A stretch of DNA of 64,000 bases from Spirochaetia bacterium (GTDB taxonomy: Bacteria > Spirochaetota > Leptospiria > Leptospirales > Leptonemataceae), in the NCBI GenBank assembly GCA_009885105.1, contig VFLI01000016.1, forward strand, positions 1 through 64,000. The letters run 5' to 3'. Below the pieces are notes generated by a model. It worked only from the letters and a program-made list of their open reading frames with translations. It had not been told where the DNA came from and made no database searches. Both the position numbers and the translations under genes were made by a program. Below, in pieces: positions 26,101-35,100 of this stretch. Every line of letters starts with the position of its first letter. Position 1 is the first letter of the stretch.

Positions 26101-26552
26101 CGAAAAATTGAAGACTCCTGACCGGCGTGCGAAAGTTGATATTCACCGTTCTCTCCAGGAATCCAGGCATCGACGGAATCAATACGCGGGAATTCAGCTT
26201 CCAGCAGAAAGGATCGCCGATCCATTGATGGATTTTCAAATTCAATCCGCAGCCAGAAGTGAGACCCTGTCAATCCGAAATTCAGCGTATCGTCGTCGAC
26301 TGTCTTGAAATCAGCGTTGTATTTACCGGCACGGACTTCCTCGAAATTGAAGCGGCCCGCTGTGTCTTCTAGAACCTGAAGCCGGCGTCCCAGAAAACTG
26401 CCGGAATTGTTTCGATCAGCCGTCACTGTTTCACACAGGACCGGTTTGCCTGCAAGAAGCAGGGAAAGTAAAATAAATAAATAAATAAAATATATATATC
26501 GTGCGTCGCATACAGGGAAAGGGCATCTCAAACAGTCCAAGAATATACCCAA
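23169..26552 (-). CDS. 7TM-DISM sensor histidine kinase-REC-cyclase fusion
   Basis: This 1127-residue membrane signalling protein has a signal or first membrane segment, a periplasmic DISMED2 beta domain (about 50-190), a seven-helix DISM membrane block (about 195-400) and a HisKA domain with SHELKTPL (His about 450). The HATPase has NLLSNAIKF, DTGIGI and GTGLGLSIV. A REC domain (about 717-830) has phospho-acceptor Asp in LVLLDLMMP, and a class III cyclase domain (about 870-1050) has FADIRAYS and FGDGLMAVF. In the cyclase, the Lys usually before GD is Gln (FISQYFGDG) and the D-Y-T substrate motif reads RYNGAV, so specificity is unclear. The start is probably TTG at 26552. Confidence 0.88.
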   Translation of the reverse strand: MGIFLDCLRCPFPVCDARYIYFIYLFILLSLLLAGKPVLCETVTADRNNSGSFLGRRLQVLEDTAGRFNFEEVRAGKYNADFKTVDDDTLNFGLTGSHFWLRIEFENPSMDRRSFLLEAEFPRIDSVDAWIPGENGEYQLSHAGQESSIFRRQFPYPNPVFSLNLKGLEKKTLYLRYHDMGTVPFPLRFWTAQDFMQNAMIKYIALAIMYGILLVMIFYNLFIFTGVRDPAYLLYSFHIACFLFFQINWNGLTQYLWPNMPLKWINWEEIASPGLMFISAQLFSISFLQAKILSPFIRKLSIGHAGASVLFTVCAAFLDIAFLTKIFFLPLTVFGIVVLLSMGIRSAMKGYRPARYFLFAWGMLLVGGLLYTLRAAGFLSSTIFTEYSFQIGSSLEVTLLSLALAYRINILVEEKSQLQSETLKQQLIANENLLKSNRLKDEFLANTSHELKTPLTGIIGLAEHLMHETSGKIGEQEFQNLRMIISSSRRLAALVNDILDFSKLKNSEISLRLQSVDPKKAAEYAAFMMKPLASKKNLSLILDFPDDLPCVTADEERLEQILLNLLSNAIKFTHTGSVTLRGRLEDGMVAVAVQDTGIGISLENQQHIFESFEQGDGTIAREFGGTGLGLSIVKKLAELHGSEIKVNSQPGIGSTFYFRLPSVETAASVPDAARVSWKDREKESRLEEIAAEISADEKKTADALSRDAGSEKNDLRYRILIVDDEPINLILLENLLRAAGYFVLTAEDAFEALAKLDDAKADLVLLDLMMPRMDGYEAALQIRAKFDRLSLPIIMLTAKNQLEAMIHGFESGVNDYVTKPFNRDELLSRIEMHLDLKHINAASRLFVPGEFLKMLNRKSIIDVHLGDQTRGSMTVLFADIRAYSALSEEMTPAENFNFLNGFLSRIGPAIGGRNGFISQYFGDGLMAVFSRAPDDAIEAAIDIQKTLRNYNNERISKNRTPVSVGIGLQYGDIMLGIIGDEHRYNGAVVADTVNLASRLEGLTKIYGAGIIISNDVLVRLQNPNLFHYRFLDKVRVVGRSQPAAIFEIFDGDPPDILLRKKTLRGKFEQALAVCLERDFSKAAEILAECRALAPNDEAVVVHLKRIEYYQKNGVPEDWQGVWEMTIK

Positions 26553-26697
26553 TTTTTACTTAGCGGCACGATGACTGTCAATAGAAAAATTCTCTCCGCA
26601 AAATGAAAGAGCCCCGGGGCGGGAAATCCCCTGTTTGATGTAAATCGTTTGAGATTGGAGGTCAAATTCTGAAACGAATCTCGTTACAGTTCAGACT

Positions 26698-28353
26698 TCA
26701 CCTCGCTCTGTACCGTGACTTTATCTCTTCCAGCGCCGATTTTCGGAAACTGCCGTTCCATCCTGCGCTTTTGCCCATGATGTCTATGACCTGCCGGTCG
26801 GTGGTCTCCGCTGCGGGACCCACAGTTCCAATTCCAGAACGGCGGAAGTAAAGATCCGACGCGAATTCAATCTCTTCTTTTTCCAGCAGGTACTGCATCT
26901 CTTCGCCAAAGTAGAGTTCTCCGTTGGACAGTTTCCAGGATTTTCCGTCGCCCTTCCTTCTTAGAATATCGCGCGCAATGGATCCGTATCGCGATGCGAG
27001 CTGATGGATTTTCAGAGAGGATGCCGAAGGAAATTCTCTATTGAGATCTTCTTCCAGCGATTCAAGTGTAGAGAAACGTCCGCCGGCCAGGGGAGTGGAA
27101 TGTGTCTTGCACGATTTCCAGGAACCGGGAAGATAATCTGCGATCTTATCGACCACGGTTTCTGCCAGATATCGGCTGGTCGTATATTTTCCTCCCAACA
27201 CGGAAAAGAAACCGGCTCTTCCCGAGTCTTCATGGTGGTGGATTTCAATTTTGCGGGAGGCATTGTACGTGTTTTTCGATCCGTCATCGACAAGCGGCCT
27301 GAGTCCGCCGTAATAATAATCGACGTCGTTCATTTCCAGATTCGCGTGAAATGTTTCGTTGGCCGTTTCCAGAAGACTTTCGATATCTTCGCGCTTTACG
27401 CGAAATCGGTCCGGATGATCTTCGTAAATTGTGTCCGTCGTGCCGATGATGCTCTTTCCTCGCCATGGAATGATAAAGAAATGCATTCCGTCTTTTTTAA
27501 AAAGAGCGACCGTTTTAGATCCGTTGATTTTGCGCGTTATTATATGAATCCCTTTAGACCGGAGCAGCGGAGGAGCGTCAGTCCCGAAGGCTCTGGATTC
27601 CAGATAGTCGGCCCAGGGACCGCCGGCATTCACAACGGCCGATGCCTGAAGCGACGCCTTTTCACCGGTGATTCTGTCTGTTATGAAAACCCGGTGGCCG
27701 CTTCCCGCTGCCGTTGAGATCGTGGAAACTTCTGTGTAGTTTCTGGCCTCTGCGCCGAATTCTTTCGCGGAGAAAATAAATTCGCAGCAGAGTCTTTCAG
27801 GATTCACGTTCGCATAGTCGTAGTACACATACGCGCCTTTAAGGCCTTCATGCCGCAGACCCGGCTCCTCGGCCATAGTAGTTGTCCGGTCAAGATATCG
27901 TGAGGAGGGCAGATGATTGTCATCAGAGATATTTTTATTACGGTCGAAAGACAGCATGTCGTAGATTGTCAGCGCCGTTCCCAGAAGAAAGCGTCCGTTT
28001 TTGTTACCGCTGTAAATCGGCATCAGAAATCCCTCCGGTCTCACGGCATGCGGAGCGATCTGGGCCAGCGTCCTTCTTTCGCGGAGCGATTCGCGCACCA
28101 GACCCAGTTCGCCGTTTTTCAGATAGCGCAGTCCGCCGTGGATCAGCTTGGAAGTGGCCTGGGTTGTTCCCGAAGCGTAATCGTTTTTATCCAGAAGTAT
28201 AGCTTTCATCCCTCGCAGAGCTGCATCCCAGAGAATTGTGGCGCCCGTAATACCGCCCCCGATCACGATGAGGTCGAATTGGTTGTTCTTGAATTGGTGG
28301 AGATTCCTGTGGGCTGGAATCGATCCGTAATGATTTGCCAGTGCTGTTTTCAT
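26698..28353 (-). CDS. glpD: Aerobic glycerol-3-phosphate dehydrogenase
   Basis: This FAD enzyme oxidises glycerol-3-phosphate to dihydroxyacetone phosphate at the membrane and passes electrons to quinone. The FAD motif VIGGGITGATILWDAALRG starts near residue 29, followed by GTTQATSKLIHGGLRYL, GGPWAD and GTTDTIYEDHP, all typical of GlpD. The 551-residue length is normal. I chose the ATG at 28353, which follows GAGGGCAC; an upstream frame start at 28416 lies within the promoter region. The promoter side contains the palindrome GACACTGTGTC (28401-28411). A second, more distant GlpD-like protein is encoded at 41467. Confidence 0.93.
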   Translation of the reverse strand: MKTALANHYGSIPAHRNLHQFKNNQFDLIVIGGGITGATILWDAALRGMKAILLDKNDYASGTTQATSKLIHGGLRYLKNGELGLVRESLRERRTLAQIAPHAVRPEGFLMPIYSGNKNGRFLLGTALTIYDMLSFDRNKNISDDNHLPSSRYLDRTTTMAEEPGLRHEGLKGAYVYYDYANVNPERLCCEFIFSAKEFGAEARNYTEVSTISTAAGSGHRVFITDRITGEKASLQASAVVNAGGPWADYLESRAFGTDAPPLLRSKGIHIITRKINGSKTVALFKKDGMHFFIIPWRGKSIIGTTDTIYEDHPDRFRVKREDIESLLETANETFHANLEMNDVDYYYGGLRPLVDDGSKNTYNASRKIEIHHHEDSGRAGFFSVLGGKYTTSRYLAETVVDKIADYLPGSWKSCKTHSTPLAGGRFSTLESLEEDLNREFPSASSLKIHQLASRYGSIARDILRRKGDGKSWKLSNGELYFGEEMQYLLEKEEIEFASDLYFRRSGIGTVGPAAETTDRQVIDIMGKSAGWNGSFRKSALEEIKSRYRAR

Positions 28354-28400
28354 TGTGTGCCCTCTTAAAAAGCCTGAATATGGACATTGTGTAACTAACT

Positions 28401-28413
28401 GACACTGTGTCAA
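28401..28413 (-). promoter_or_regulatory. Palindrome and -35-like box upstream of glpD
   Basis: On the minus strand TTGACA (28413-28408) is a consensus -35. It overlaps the perfect palindrome GACACTGTGTC (28401-28411), placed where a repressor could block glpD transcription. The -10 that would follow at 17 bp (ACAATG) is weak. Confidence 0.4.
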
Positions 28414-28519
28414 CAAGAAAACAAATTGCAGGTAAATTAACTACCAGGACAGAGTAACAGCTGCTATAAAAAAGAGTCGCTTCTACTCAATAAACAGGAG
28501 ATTGTAGCCATGAATTCCA

Positions 28520-30202
28520 ATGATCAAAATTCAAAATTTATGCCGTAAGGAACGAATTATTTCTGCGGTGTTTTCCTGGATTCTGCTGATACTGGCGCTG
28601 TTCGTTTTTCAGGCACAGATGAAACGAAGCGGAATGCTCGATCAGATATTCAATGCTGACGCGCTGCTTGCAGAAGGCTATTATCGCGATCTCTTCATTG
28701 ATAACTACGAGGTGAGCGGCTGGCGCTTCAGCACGGAAATATACGCTTATCCTGATTTTTTAATGTATTTTCCGATCCGGTTCCTTGCTGGAAATGCGGT
28801 TCCTGCATTGCAGATAATGGCATACCTACAGTTTCTCAGCCTTGCGGGTTTATGGACTGCAATACTGATGATTGCTTTTCCCCAACGAAAGACTGAAATT
28901 GCGGCCTGGACACCATTGGGAGCAGGACTTTACCTTTTTTGGATTGCATTCTCTGGTGCACAGACAGGCGCGTTCTCCGTTTTTCTTGTCTGCCACCATA
29001 CAGGAGGGGCGCTGACGGCGCTGGCTGCCGTACTGCTTGCCGTAATGTATGTGCGAAAAGGAGGGCATCTTCTGCTGACTGTCCTTATTGTCCACAGTGC
29101 TCTTGCTTTCGCTTCGCACAAACTGTTCTTTGTTCTGGCTGCATTGCCGATGGCCGCAGCATTTCTCTATGTTGCATTTATCAGACGCAGGATGAGGACG
29201 GCAGGGGCCGCTGCCGCTGCGCTTTTTTTCGCAGTCGTATCTGGTTTTCAGATTCTGAAAATCCTCCGTCGATCCGGTTATGTTCGTCTATTTGACACGA
29301 CAGCAAATCTCAAGGACAGAGCAATGGAGAGTCTTTCCTCGCCGCTGGAATTTTTGATTTCGAGCGGAGCGGGTCTCTGGTCTAACCTGGGCGGATTCTT
29401 TGTTTCATTGCTTGCAGTCTGGTGCATTCTTCTGATATGCCTGACAGTGTATCTGAGCCGGAGTGTTCGCCGCGGTGAAGAGCAGCCTTATTTTCTATTT
29501 ATTTCCGTCTGGCTGTGCGCTCTCATTCCTATGCTGCTTGTCAGTGCGAATATTGCAGGAATAGTTTTATACAATGAAGCGGCTCAGACTCGATATCTGA
29601 CGCTGCTCATTTCCGCGCCCTTTCTTACGATGCCGGCAGGTTTTGCCTTCCTGCTGTCTTTTCGAGGACAGGACAAACAGAACGCCCCTTTTTCTGGACG
29701 ATTCATCCATTTCGCCGCTCCGATTCTTGCAGCCGTATCGCTGTTGAGCATAATACCGGCCGCCCGGTTCACCGTTGACGAAATCAATCCGGCGCACAGT
29801 TTCTCCTGGGAGCATTCGCTGGCGCATTGCCTCGATGAGAACGCCGGTCGTTTGAATCTCAGATACGGATTGTCCGATTACTGGAACGCCAAGCCGATGA
29901 CAATATTTTCAAAAACAGGATTGCGCGTGAATCAGTTGCATTACAATCTCTATATCAATTACTGGATCAACAATTTCAACTGGTATCTGGGGAAAGGGGA
30001 TACGCCGCAGTACGATTTTCTTGTTACGGAGCGTCTCAATGAGGCGGCGGTGCGGTTCCGGTTCGGCGAGCCGTCACTCATACTAATGTGTGGATCCTCT
30101 CCGGTATACATTTACAATCGTGCTTCAGACGTACGCTTTCGACGCCAGTTTACACGCGAAGGTCTGCTGATGTGGAGGAAAGCCACGGGCAATGACCGGT
30201 AG
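28520..30202 (+). CDS. Polytopic membrane protein, GT-C glycosyltransferase-like
   Basis: This 560-residue integral membrane protein has about ten hydrophobic helices. After the first helix a periplasmic loop contains NADALLAEGYYRDLF and the acidic ENYEVSGW-type stretch (DNYEVSGWRF), a placement typical of GT-C enzymes, but I cannot assign a family. The C-terminal domain (about 430-560) is soluble and periplasmic. AGGAG at 28496-28500 is better spaced for an ATG at 28510, whose frame stops after 12 codons in an overlapping frame. Either the start is coupled or a one-base shift separates the first residues. It converges on another membrane glycosyltransferase-like gene. Confidence 0.7.
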   Translation: MIKIQNLCRKERIISAVFSWILLILALFVFQAQMKRSGMLDQIFNADALLAEGYYRDLFIDNYEVSGWRFSTEIYAYPDFLMYFPIRFLAGNAVPALQIMAYLQFLSLAGLWTAILMIAFPQRKTEIAAWTPLGAGLYLFWIAFSGAQTGAFSVFLVCHHTGGALTALAAVLLAVMYVRKGGHLLLTVLIVHSALAFASHKLFFVLAALPMAAAFLYVAFIRRRMRTAGAAAAALFFAVVSGFQILKILRRSGYVRLFDTTANLKDRAMESLSSPLEFLISSGAGLWSNLGGFFVSLLAVWCILLICLTVYLSRSVRRGEEQPYFLFISVWLCALIPMLLVSANIAGIVLYNEAAQTRYLTLLISAPFLTMPAGFAFLLSFRGQDKQNAPFSGRFIHFAAPILAAVSLLSIIPAARFTVDEINPAHSFSWEHSLAHCLDENAGRLNLRYGLSDYWNAKPMTIFSKTGLRVNQLHYNLYINYWINNFNWYLGKGDTPQYDFLVTERLNEAAVRFRFGEPSLILMCGSSPVYIYNRASDVRFRRQFTREGLLMWRKATGNDR

Positions 30203-30222
30203 CCGCAGTGATACAAACGTCT

Positions 30223-31887
30223 TCATGGAACGAGATTGCGCAGCCAGGCCGGTCCCTGCACACCACAGGATATTGAATATTTCTTAGAAGCCCGAAAAAT
30301 GGCATCCTGCCTCTGCTGTTCGGTGAACTGGCTGAGCAGAGGAAATCTTTTATATAAAGGAATAAAACATTCTTCAGCTACCAGATATTGCTTTGAATAA
30401 TAGGGTCGCGTATTGTATTGAAAGATGAGTTTCCACCGCCTGAGCGAGAATACCGGGCCCGATGTAATTGTGCGCAGATCCCTGTTGAACTGACGCAGTT
30501 CGGGATCCAGGATATTCTCCGGAGGCAGATTCGAAAGCGATGGATCAATGTAACCGGCGGGAAGCAGTCTGGGAAGATGGCCGGCGCGTCCGTATGCCGG
30601 CAGTCGAGCGAGCAGGGGATCGGAAAGTCCGTACAGATCAACGATTGTCTTTTCCGGACCTGCGTAGTAGCCAAAAAAACCGATGTTGTGGACGGCGGCC
30701 GATCCTGGAAAAATTGAAAATACAATTCCTGCTGCGGCATTGGGATCCAGCGGATAGGGAGAATAATTCGTTACGAAGGGATTCGTCTGAGCGTGATAGT
30801 ACCCGCGCTCGTCGGAGACGCCGGATTCTTCCCAGAAATCCCAGTGTTGAGGCGATACTCCCGGAAGTTTCTGCACCGGCCCGGCGATGAAGGACAGGCA
30901 TGCGGCGGCGAGAAAGACGGGATCCGCCCATTTCGGACGTTTCCATCGCTCGAGAAATTCTCCAATCAAATAAATTGAGAGAATGACAGGCAGACTGAAA
31001 AATCGTCCCGACATGAAATCGCCTCCAATCTTAAAAAGGTAAAGAAGATGCAGCACGATACTCAGAGCAATGATGCGCTGGATTGTTTTCCCGGATGCGA
31101 ATCCTGCAATCAATCCGGACAGAATCAGAATCAAACTGACAGGGTCATGGCGAAGAGTGCAGGTGAAATAAGCCAGTCCGGCCCTCAGCAATTCGCGCTG
31201 GCTCAGGCTGGAATTGAGTTTTGCATAGTAGGTGTTTGGGAAAAGAAAACCATAGTATACCAGAGAAAATACAAGCCAGAATACAATCGGCAGCGCGCCG
31301 GTCGAGATTGCGGCAATCGATCTGAAATTTTTTTTTCGCGCGGCCTGCCACAGAAGGTATCCGAGTATTGGATAGAATAGAAGCGCGGAGTCCAGCCGGT
31401 TGACCGCCGAAAGCGATGCGACAGCGCTCAATGCAAGGAGTCGATTGCCCGATTCTTTGAATTGCAGAAGGAAAAGAAAGAGGGCCGTCAGAAGGTACGC
31501 CAGAGAAAACTCAAGACCCGATCCCGAATAATCCACAAATGCTTTCGAGCTCAGCAGCGTAAGAAACAGAGTCAGCATTGCCAGTCCCGCCGTTTTCGAT
31601 CGACGCAGGGAAAAAAACAGGAAAAATACCGCAGCCGCTGTCAAAACTGCAGAAAGTGCGAACACATTCCAGTACATCTGGCCGGTGACGGCGTAGGCCG
31701 CGGCAGTGAGGAACATCCACAGTGGATTTGTGTAGGATTGCACCCGCTCCTCGGGATTCCATCGCAGACCATAGCCGTTCACAAAATTTTCTGAGACTCG
31801 AAATGTTATGTAGGCATCGTCTCCCAGCCAGAAATTGATTGCAAATATGTAGAATAAGAGGATGAGGCAGGCGATCAGTAGCTTCAT
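30223..31887 (-). CDS. Membrane glycosyltransferase, GT-C/AftB-like
   Basis: This 554-residue protein has a membrane helix, then the first periplasmic loop with the Asp pair DDAYITFRVSENFVNGYGL followed by NPEERVQSYTNPLW. This pattern is shared with GT-C enzymes such as mycobacterial AftB and their uncharacterised relatives in Gram-negatives, which use polyprenyl-phosphate sugars on the periplasmic side. About nine further hydrophobic segments and a soluble C-terminal domain follow. The acceptor is unknown; lipopolysaccharide or a glycoprotein is plausible. The gap to the converging gene at 28520 is only 20 bp. Confidence 0.75.
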   Translation of the reverse strand: MKLLIACLILLFYIFAINFWLGDDAYITFRVSENFVNGYGLRWNPEERVQSYTNPLWMFLTAAAYAVTGQMYWNVFALSAVLTAAAVFFLFFSLRRSKTAGLAMLTLFLTLLSSKAFVDYSGSGLEFSLAYLLTALFLFLLQFKESGNRLLALSAVASLSAVNRLDSALLFYPILGYLLWQAARKKNFRSIAAISTGALPIVFWLVFSLVYYGFLFPNTYYAKLNSSLSQRELLRAGLAYFTCTLRHDPVSLILILSGLIAGFASGKTIQRIIALSIVLHLLYLFKIGGDFMSGRFFSLPVILSIYLIGEFLERWKRPKWADPVFLAAACLSFIAGPVQKLPGVSPQHWDFWEESGVSDERGYYHAQTNPFVTNYSPYPLDPNAAAGIVFSIFPGSAAVHNIGFFGYYAGPEKTIVDLYGLSDPLLARLPAYGRAGHLPRLLPAGYIDPSLSNLPPENILDPELRQFNRDLRTITSGPVFSLRRWKLIFQYNTRPYYSKQYLVAEECFIPLYKRFPLLSQFTEQQRQDAIFRASKKYSISCGVQGPAWLRNLVP

Positions 31888-31989
31888 AGAAAAGTGATTC
31901 CTGCGTTCAAAACTCGGAATTAAGTGAGGTCAACAGAAAAATAATTCATTTAGTTGTTAACGGCCTTTTGGGGGTGATAGAATGGAAGA

Positions 31990-32001
31990 ATTATGTCTCA
32001 T
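31990..32001. promoter_or_regulatory. Recurring ATTATGTCTCAT motif
   Basis: The same 12-mer occurs at 46422-46433. A variant, ATTATGTCGCAT, is at 13741-13752, and a paired form is at 6290-6324. Here it lies about 100 bp before the 30223-31887 gene and 170 bp before the oxidoreductase operon. Confidence 0.4.
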
Positions 32002-32014
32002 TCCAGGGAGAGCC

Positions 32015-32095
32015 ATGGGAGCCCAGAAGAATACTGAGGAAAATCAGGCTGAACTGCCCCTGTTTGGGGACTTATCGGTATTGCCGGTACAATAA
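32015..32095 (+). CDS. Possible 26-residue small protein
   Basis: An ATG preceded by AGGGAG at a 4-nt gap opens a 26-codon frame, in the 285-bp space before the oxidoreductase operon. The peptide is polar at first and then contains QAELPLFGDL, which resembles the QxxLPLF/QLxLF clamp-binding motif of DNA-polymerase partners. A weak promoter for the operon (TTGGGG 32064-32069, TACAAT 32088-32093) overlaps its 3' end, so it could also be chance. No homology can be claimed. Confidence 0.3.
   Translation: MGAQKNTEENQAELPLFGDLSVLPVQ
32064..32093 (+). promoter_or_regulatory. Candidate promoter of the 2-oxoacid oxidoreductase operon
   Basis: TTGGGG (32064-32069) and TACAAT (32088-32093) are 18 bp apart and would give a leader of about 75 nt. 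The leader contains the perfect hairpin AGCTATTCATAGCT (32139-32152) and AGGAG just before the ATG at 32173. Confidence 0.4.
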
Positions 32096-32172
32096 CATCC
32101 TCAGAATCTGGCCAGAATCAGCGTTTTTAACGGCTTTTAGCTATTCATAGCTCTTAAGCAGGAGAACAGAAC

Positions 32173-35100
32173 ATGGATAAACAGACACAATTCAAGTATC
32201 CGGGCATTCCGGATGCGATGGACGGAAATACAGCCGTCATCATGTGTGAAAGAGAATCCTCGGACGGAGCGGGCGCCTATCCCATCACTCCCTCCACTCA
32301 GATGGGGGAATACTGGGCCCAGGAAGCCGCCTCGGGGCATCTGAATGTCTCCGGAAAGCCGCTGATTTTTATCGAACCGGAAGGCGAACACGCCGCCGCT
32401 GCCGTCACTGCCGGACTCTCAATGACAGGTCTTCGGGCCACAAATTTCTCCTCCGGTCAGGGAATCGCGTACATGCACGAATCGCTTTATGCGGCCGTGG
32501 GAAAACGTCTGACATACGTTCTGAACATGGGCTGCCGCGCTATAACAAAGGCGACTCTGAACGTTCATGCCGGTCATGACGACTATCATTCCATCGACGA
32601 TACGGGTTTCTTCCAATTAATGGCAAAAGACGTGCAGGAAGCTGCCGACCTCAACATCATCGCCCATCGCATAGCGGAGCTGGCTCTGACTCCAGGGATT
32701 GTCGGCCAGGACGGCTTTCTGACAACGCATGTCATTGAGTCGCTTCGCGTACCGGAGCGTGAACTGATAGCGGAATATCTGGGCCTTCCGTCGGATATCA
32801 TAGACACGCCAACGCCGGCACAACGGGTTCTGTTCGGGGACAGACGACGCCGTATTCCGGAACTCTGGACGGTGGATAATCCTCTGCAGATAGGAACCGT
32901 GCAGAATCAGGATTCGTACATGCAGAATGTGGCGGCGCAGCGGCCGTTCTTTTTCGCGCATATTCACGAGCTCACCCAGAGAGCGATGCAGGAATTTTAT
33001 GATCTGACGGGCCGGCGTTATAACCGGGTCGGCGCCTATCGCTGCGAAGACGCAGAGTATATTCTCGTGGGGCAGGGCAGCGTTGTCGCCAATGCGGAAG
33101 CTGTGGTGGACTATCTTCGTAAAACAAGAAATATTAAAATCGGCGTTGTGAACATGACGATGTTTCGTCCGTTCCCGGGAGATCTTGTCAGCCATGTGCT
33201 GAAAGGCCGCAAAGGCGTCACGGTGCTCGAGCGTCTCGATCAGCCGCTGGCGGAAGATCCTCCGCTTCTGCGCGAAATCCGTGCGGCCATGCATAAATGC
33301 CTGGATAACAATTCCGGGAAAACACCGGTGTATCCCGGTTACGCATCATACACGCAGCTTTCTGACATTCCGCCGTTCTATGCGGCCTCTTTTGGAATGG
33401 GCAGCCGCGATCTTCAGCCCGAGGCTCTCATCGGCGCCGTTGAAAACATGCTTCCGGACGGTTCGCAGAGGCGCCTGTACTATCTGTCCATCGACTTCAT
33501 CCAAAAAAATACGACCAATGCGAAAAGGGCCCAGTACCAGAAGCTGCTTCTGAACGACTATCCGGATCTTGCCGGCCTGGCGATTCGCGGCAGCGAGAAT
33601 CCCAATCTGATGCCGGACAACAGCATCACGGTTCGGATTCACTCCGTCGGCGGCTGGGGCGCCATCGCCACCGGAAAAAATCTGACGCTGACTCTTGCCG
33701 ATATCCTGGGCTATTATGTAAAAGCCAATCCAAAATACGGTTCGGAAAAGAAAGGACAGCCCACCACTTACTATCTGGCTGTCGCGCCGGAGCCGATCAA
33801 AGTAAACTGTGAATTTCATTTTGTGGACGCGGTTCTTTCTCCGGATCCAAATGTTTTCAAACATTCGAATCCGCTGTCGGGATTGAAAAAAGGCGGAGCT
33901 TTCATTATCCAGAGCGATCTTGGATCTCCGGAAGCCGTCTGGAAATCGATCCCGTCGCACTATCAGAAAATGATCATCGCAAACGAGTACCGCATTTTTG
34001 CAATCGATGCCTTCAAGATAGCCAAAGAAGAGGCCAGCGATGTGGAGCTTCAGTTCCGCATGCAGGGCATGGCATTCCAGGGATGTTTTTTTGCCGCGGC
34101 ATCGGTCCATGAACGTAAAAAAATGTCCCGCGAAGATCTTTTCGCTGTCATTGAAAATCAGCTGACAGCCAAGTTTGGAAAAAAGAGCCTGCGGATCGTT
34201 GAGGACAACATGCGCGTCGTCAAACGCGGTTTCTCGGAAATGTTCGCCGTGCCCGCAATGGAAATGACACAGAGTCTGCCCGTCGCTCAGGGTCAGCCCA
34301 AAGCCCTGATGCTGGAAAGCGTTCCTGTCAGCTCCACAGCTCTGACAGATGTGCATCGTTTCTGGGACAATATCGCCAGCTTTTACAAAACCGGTCAGGG
34401 AAATGACAACATTGCCGATCCATTCATGGGACTCGGCGTGATTCCCGCTTCCACCGGAGTATTCAAGGATATGACGGATATACGTTTTGAACATCCGGTT
34501 TGGATTCCGGAAAACTGCACCGGCTGCGGATCCTGCTGGACAGTCTGTCCGGATACGGCGATTCCGGGACTTGTTCAGGATGTGGGAGAGGTATTCCGTA
34601 CGGCCGTACGGAAGATGGAAAGATCGTCACAGTCCGTAAAATATCTGAAAACTCATATGGGCGCAATTGAGGAGCGTCTTCGTGCGCTTATCAACGCCGG
34701 ATCGGAAAAAGACGATCTGCACCGACACCTGCACACCGCCGTATCCGAAATCGTCGCCTCTCCGCAGATTCAGACCAACGGACGCGGTGAGGCAGAAAGA
34801 GAATTTCTGGCTTTCGAGAAAATTATTTCCGATTTCCAGTTTTCAGTGACGCGGCCTTTTTACACAAATCCGGAGAAGAAATCCAAAGGCGGAGGCGGGC
34901 TGCTCGCAGTCACGGTCAATCCGTACACCTGCAAGGGCTGTATGGAATGCGTGGATGTCTGCAATGATAATGCTCTGGCAGGCGCTCCGCAGACGGAAGC
35001 CAGTGTGGCAAAATTAAAAGATAACTGGGAATTCTGGCAGGATCTGCCCAACACACCCGCAAAATATGTGCGCATAGAGAATCTCGATGAAGGCATCGGA

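Noticed and set aside
31888-32172. Structured non-coding RNA or riboswitch before the oxidoreductase operon
   Set aside because: Only short hairpins (CCCC/GGGG and AGCTAT/ATAGCT) are visible; no known riboswitch pattern was recognised.
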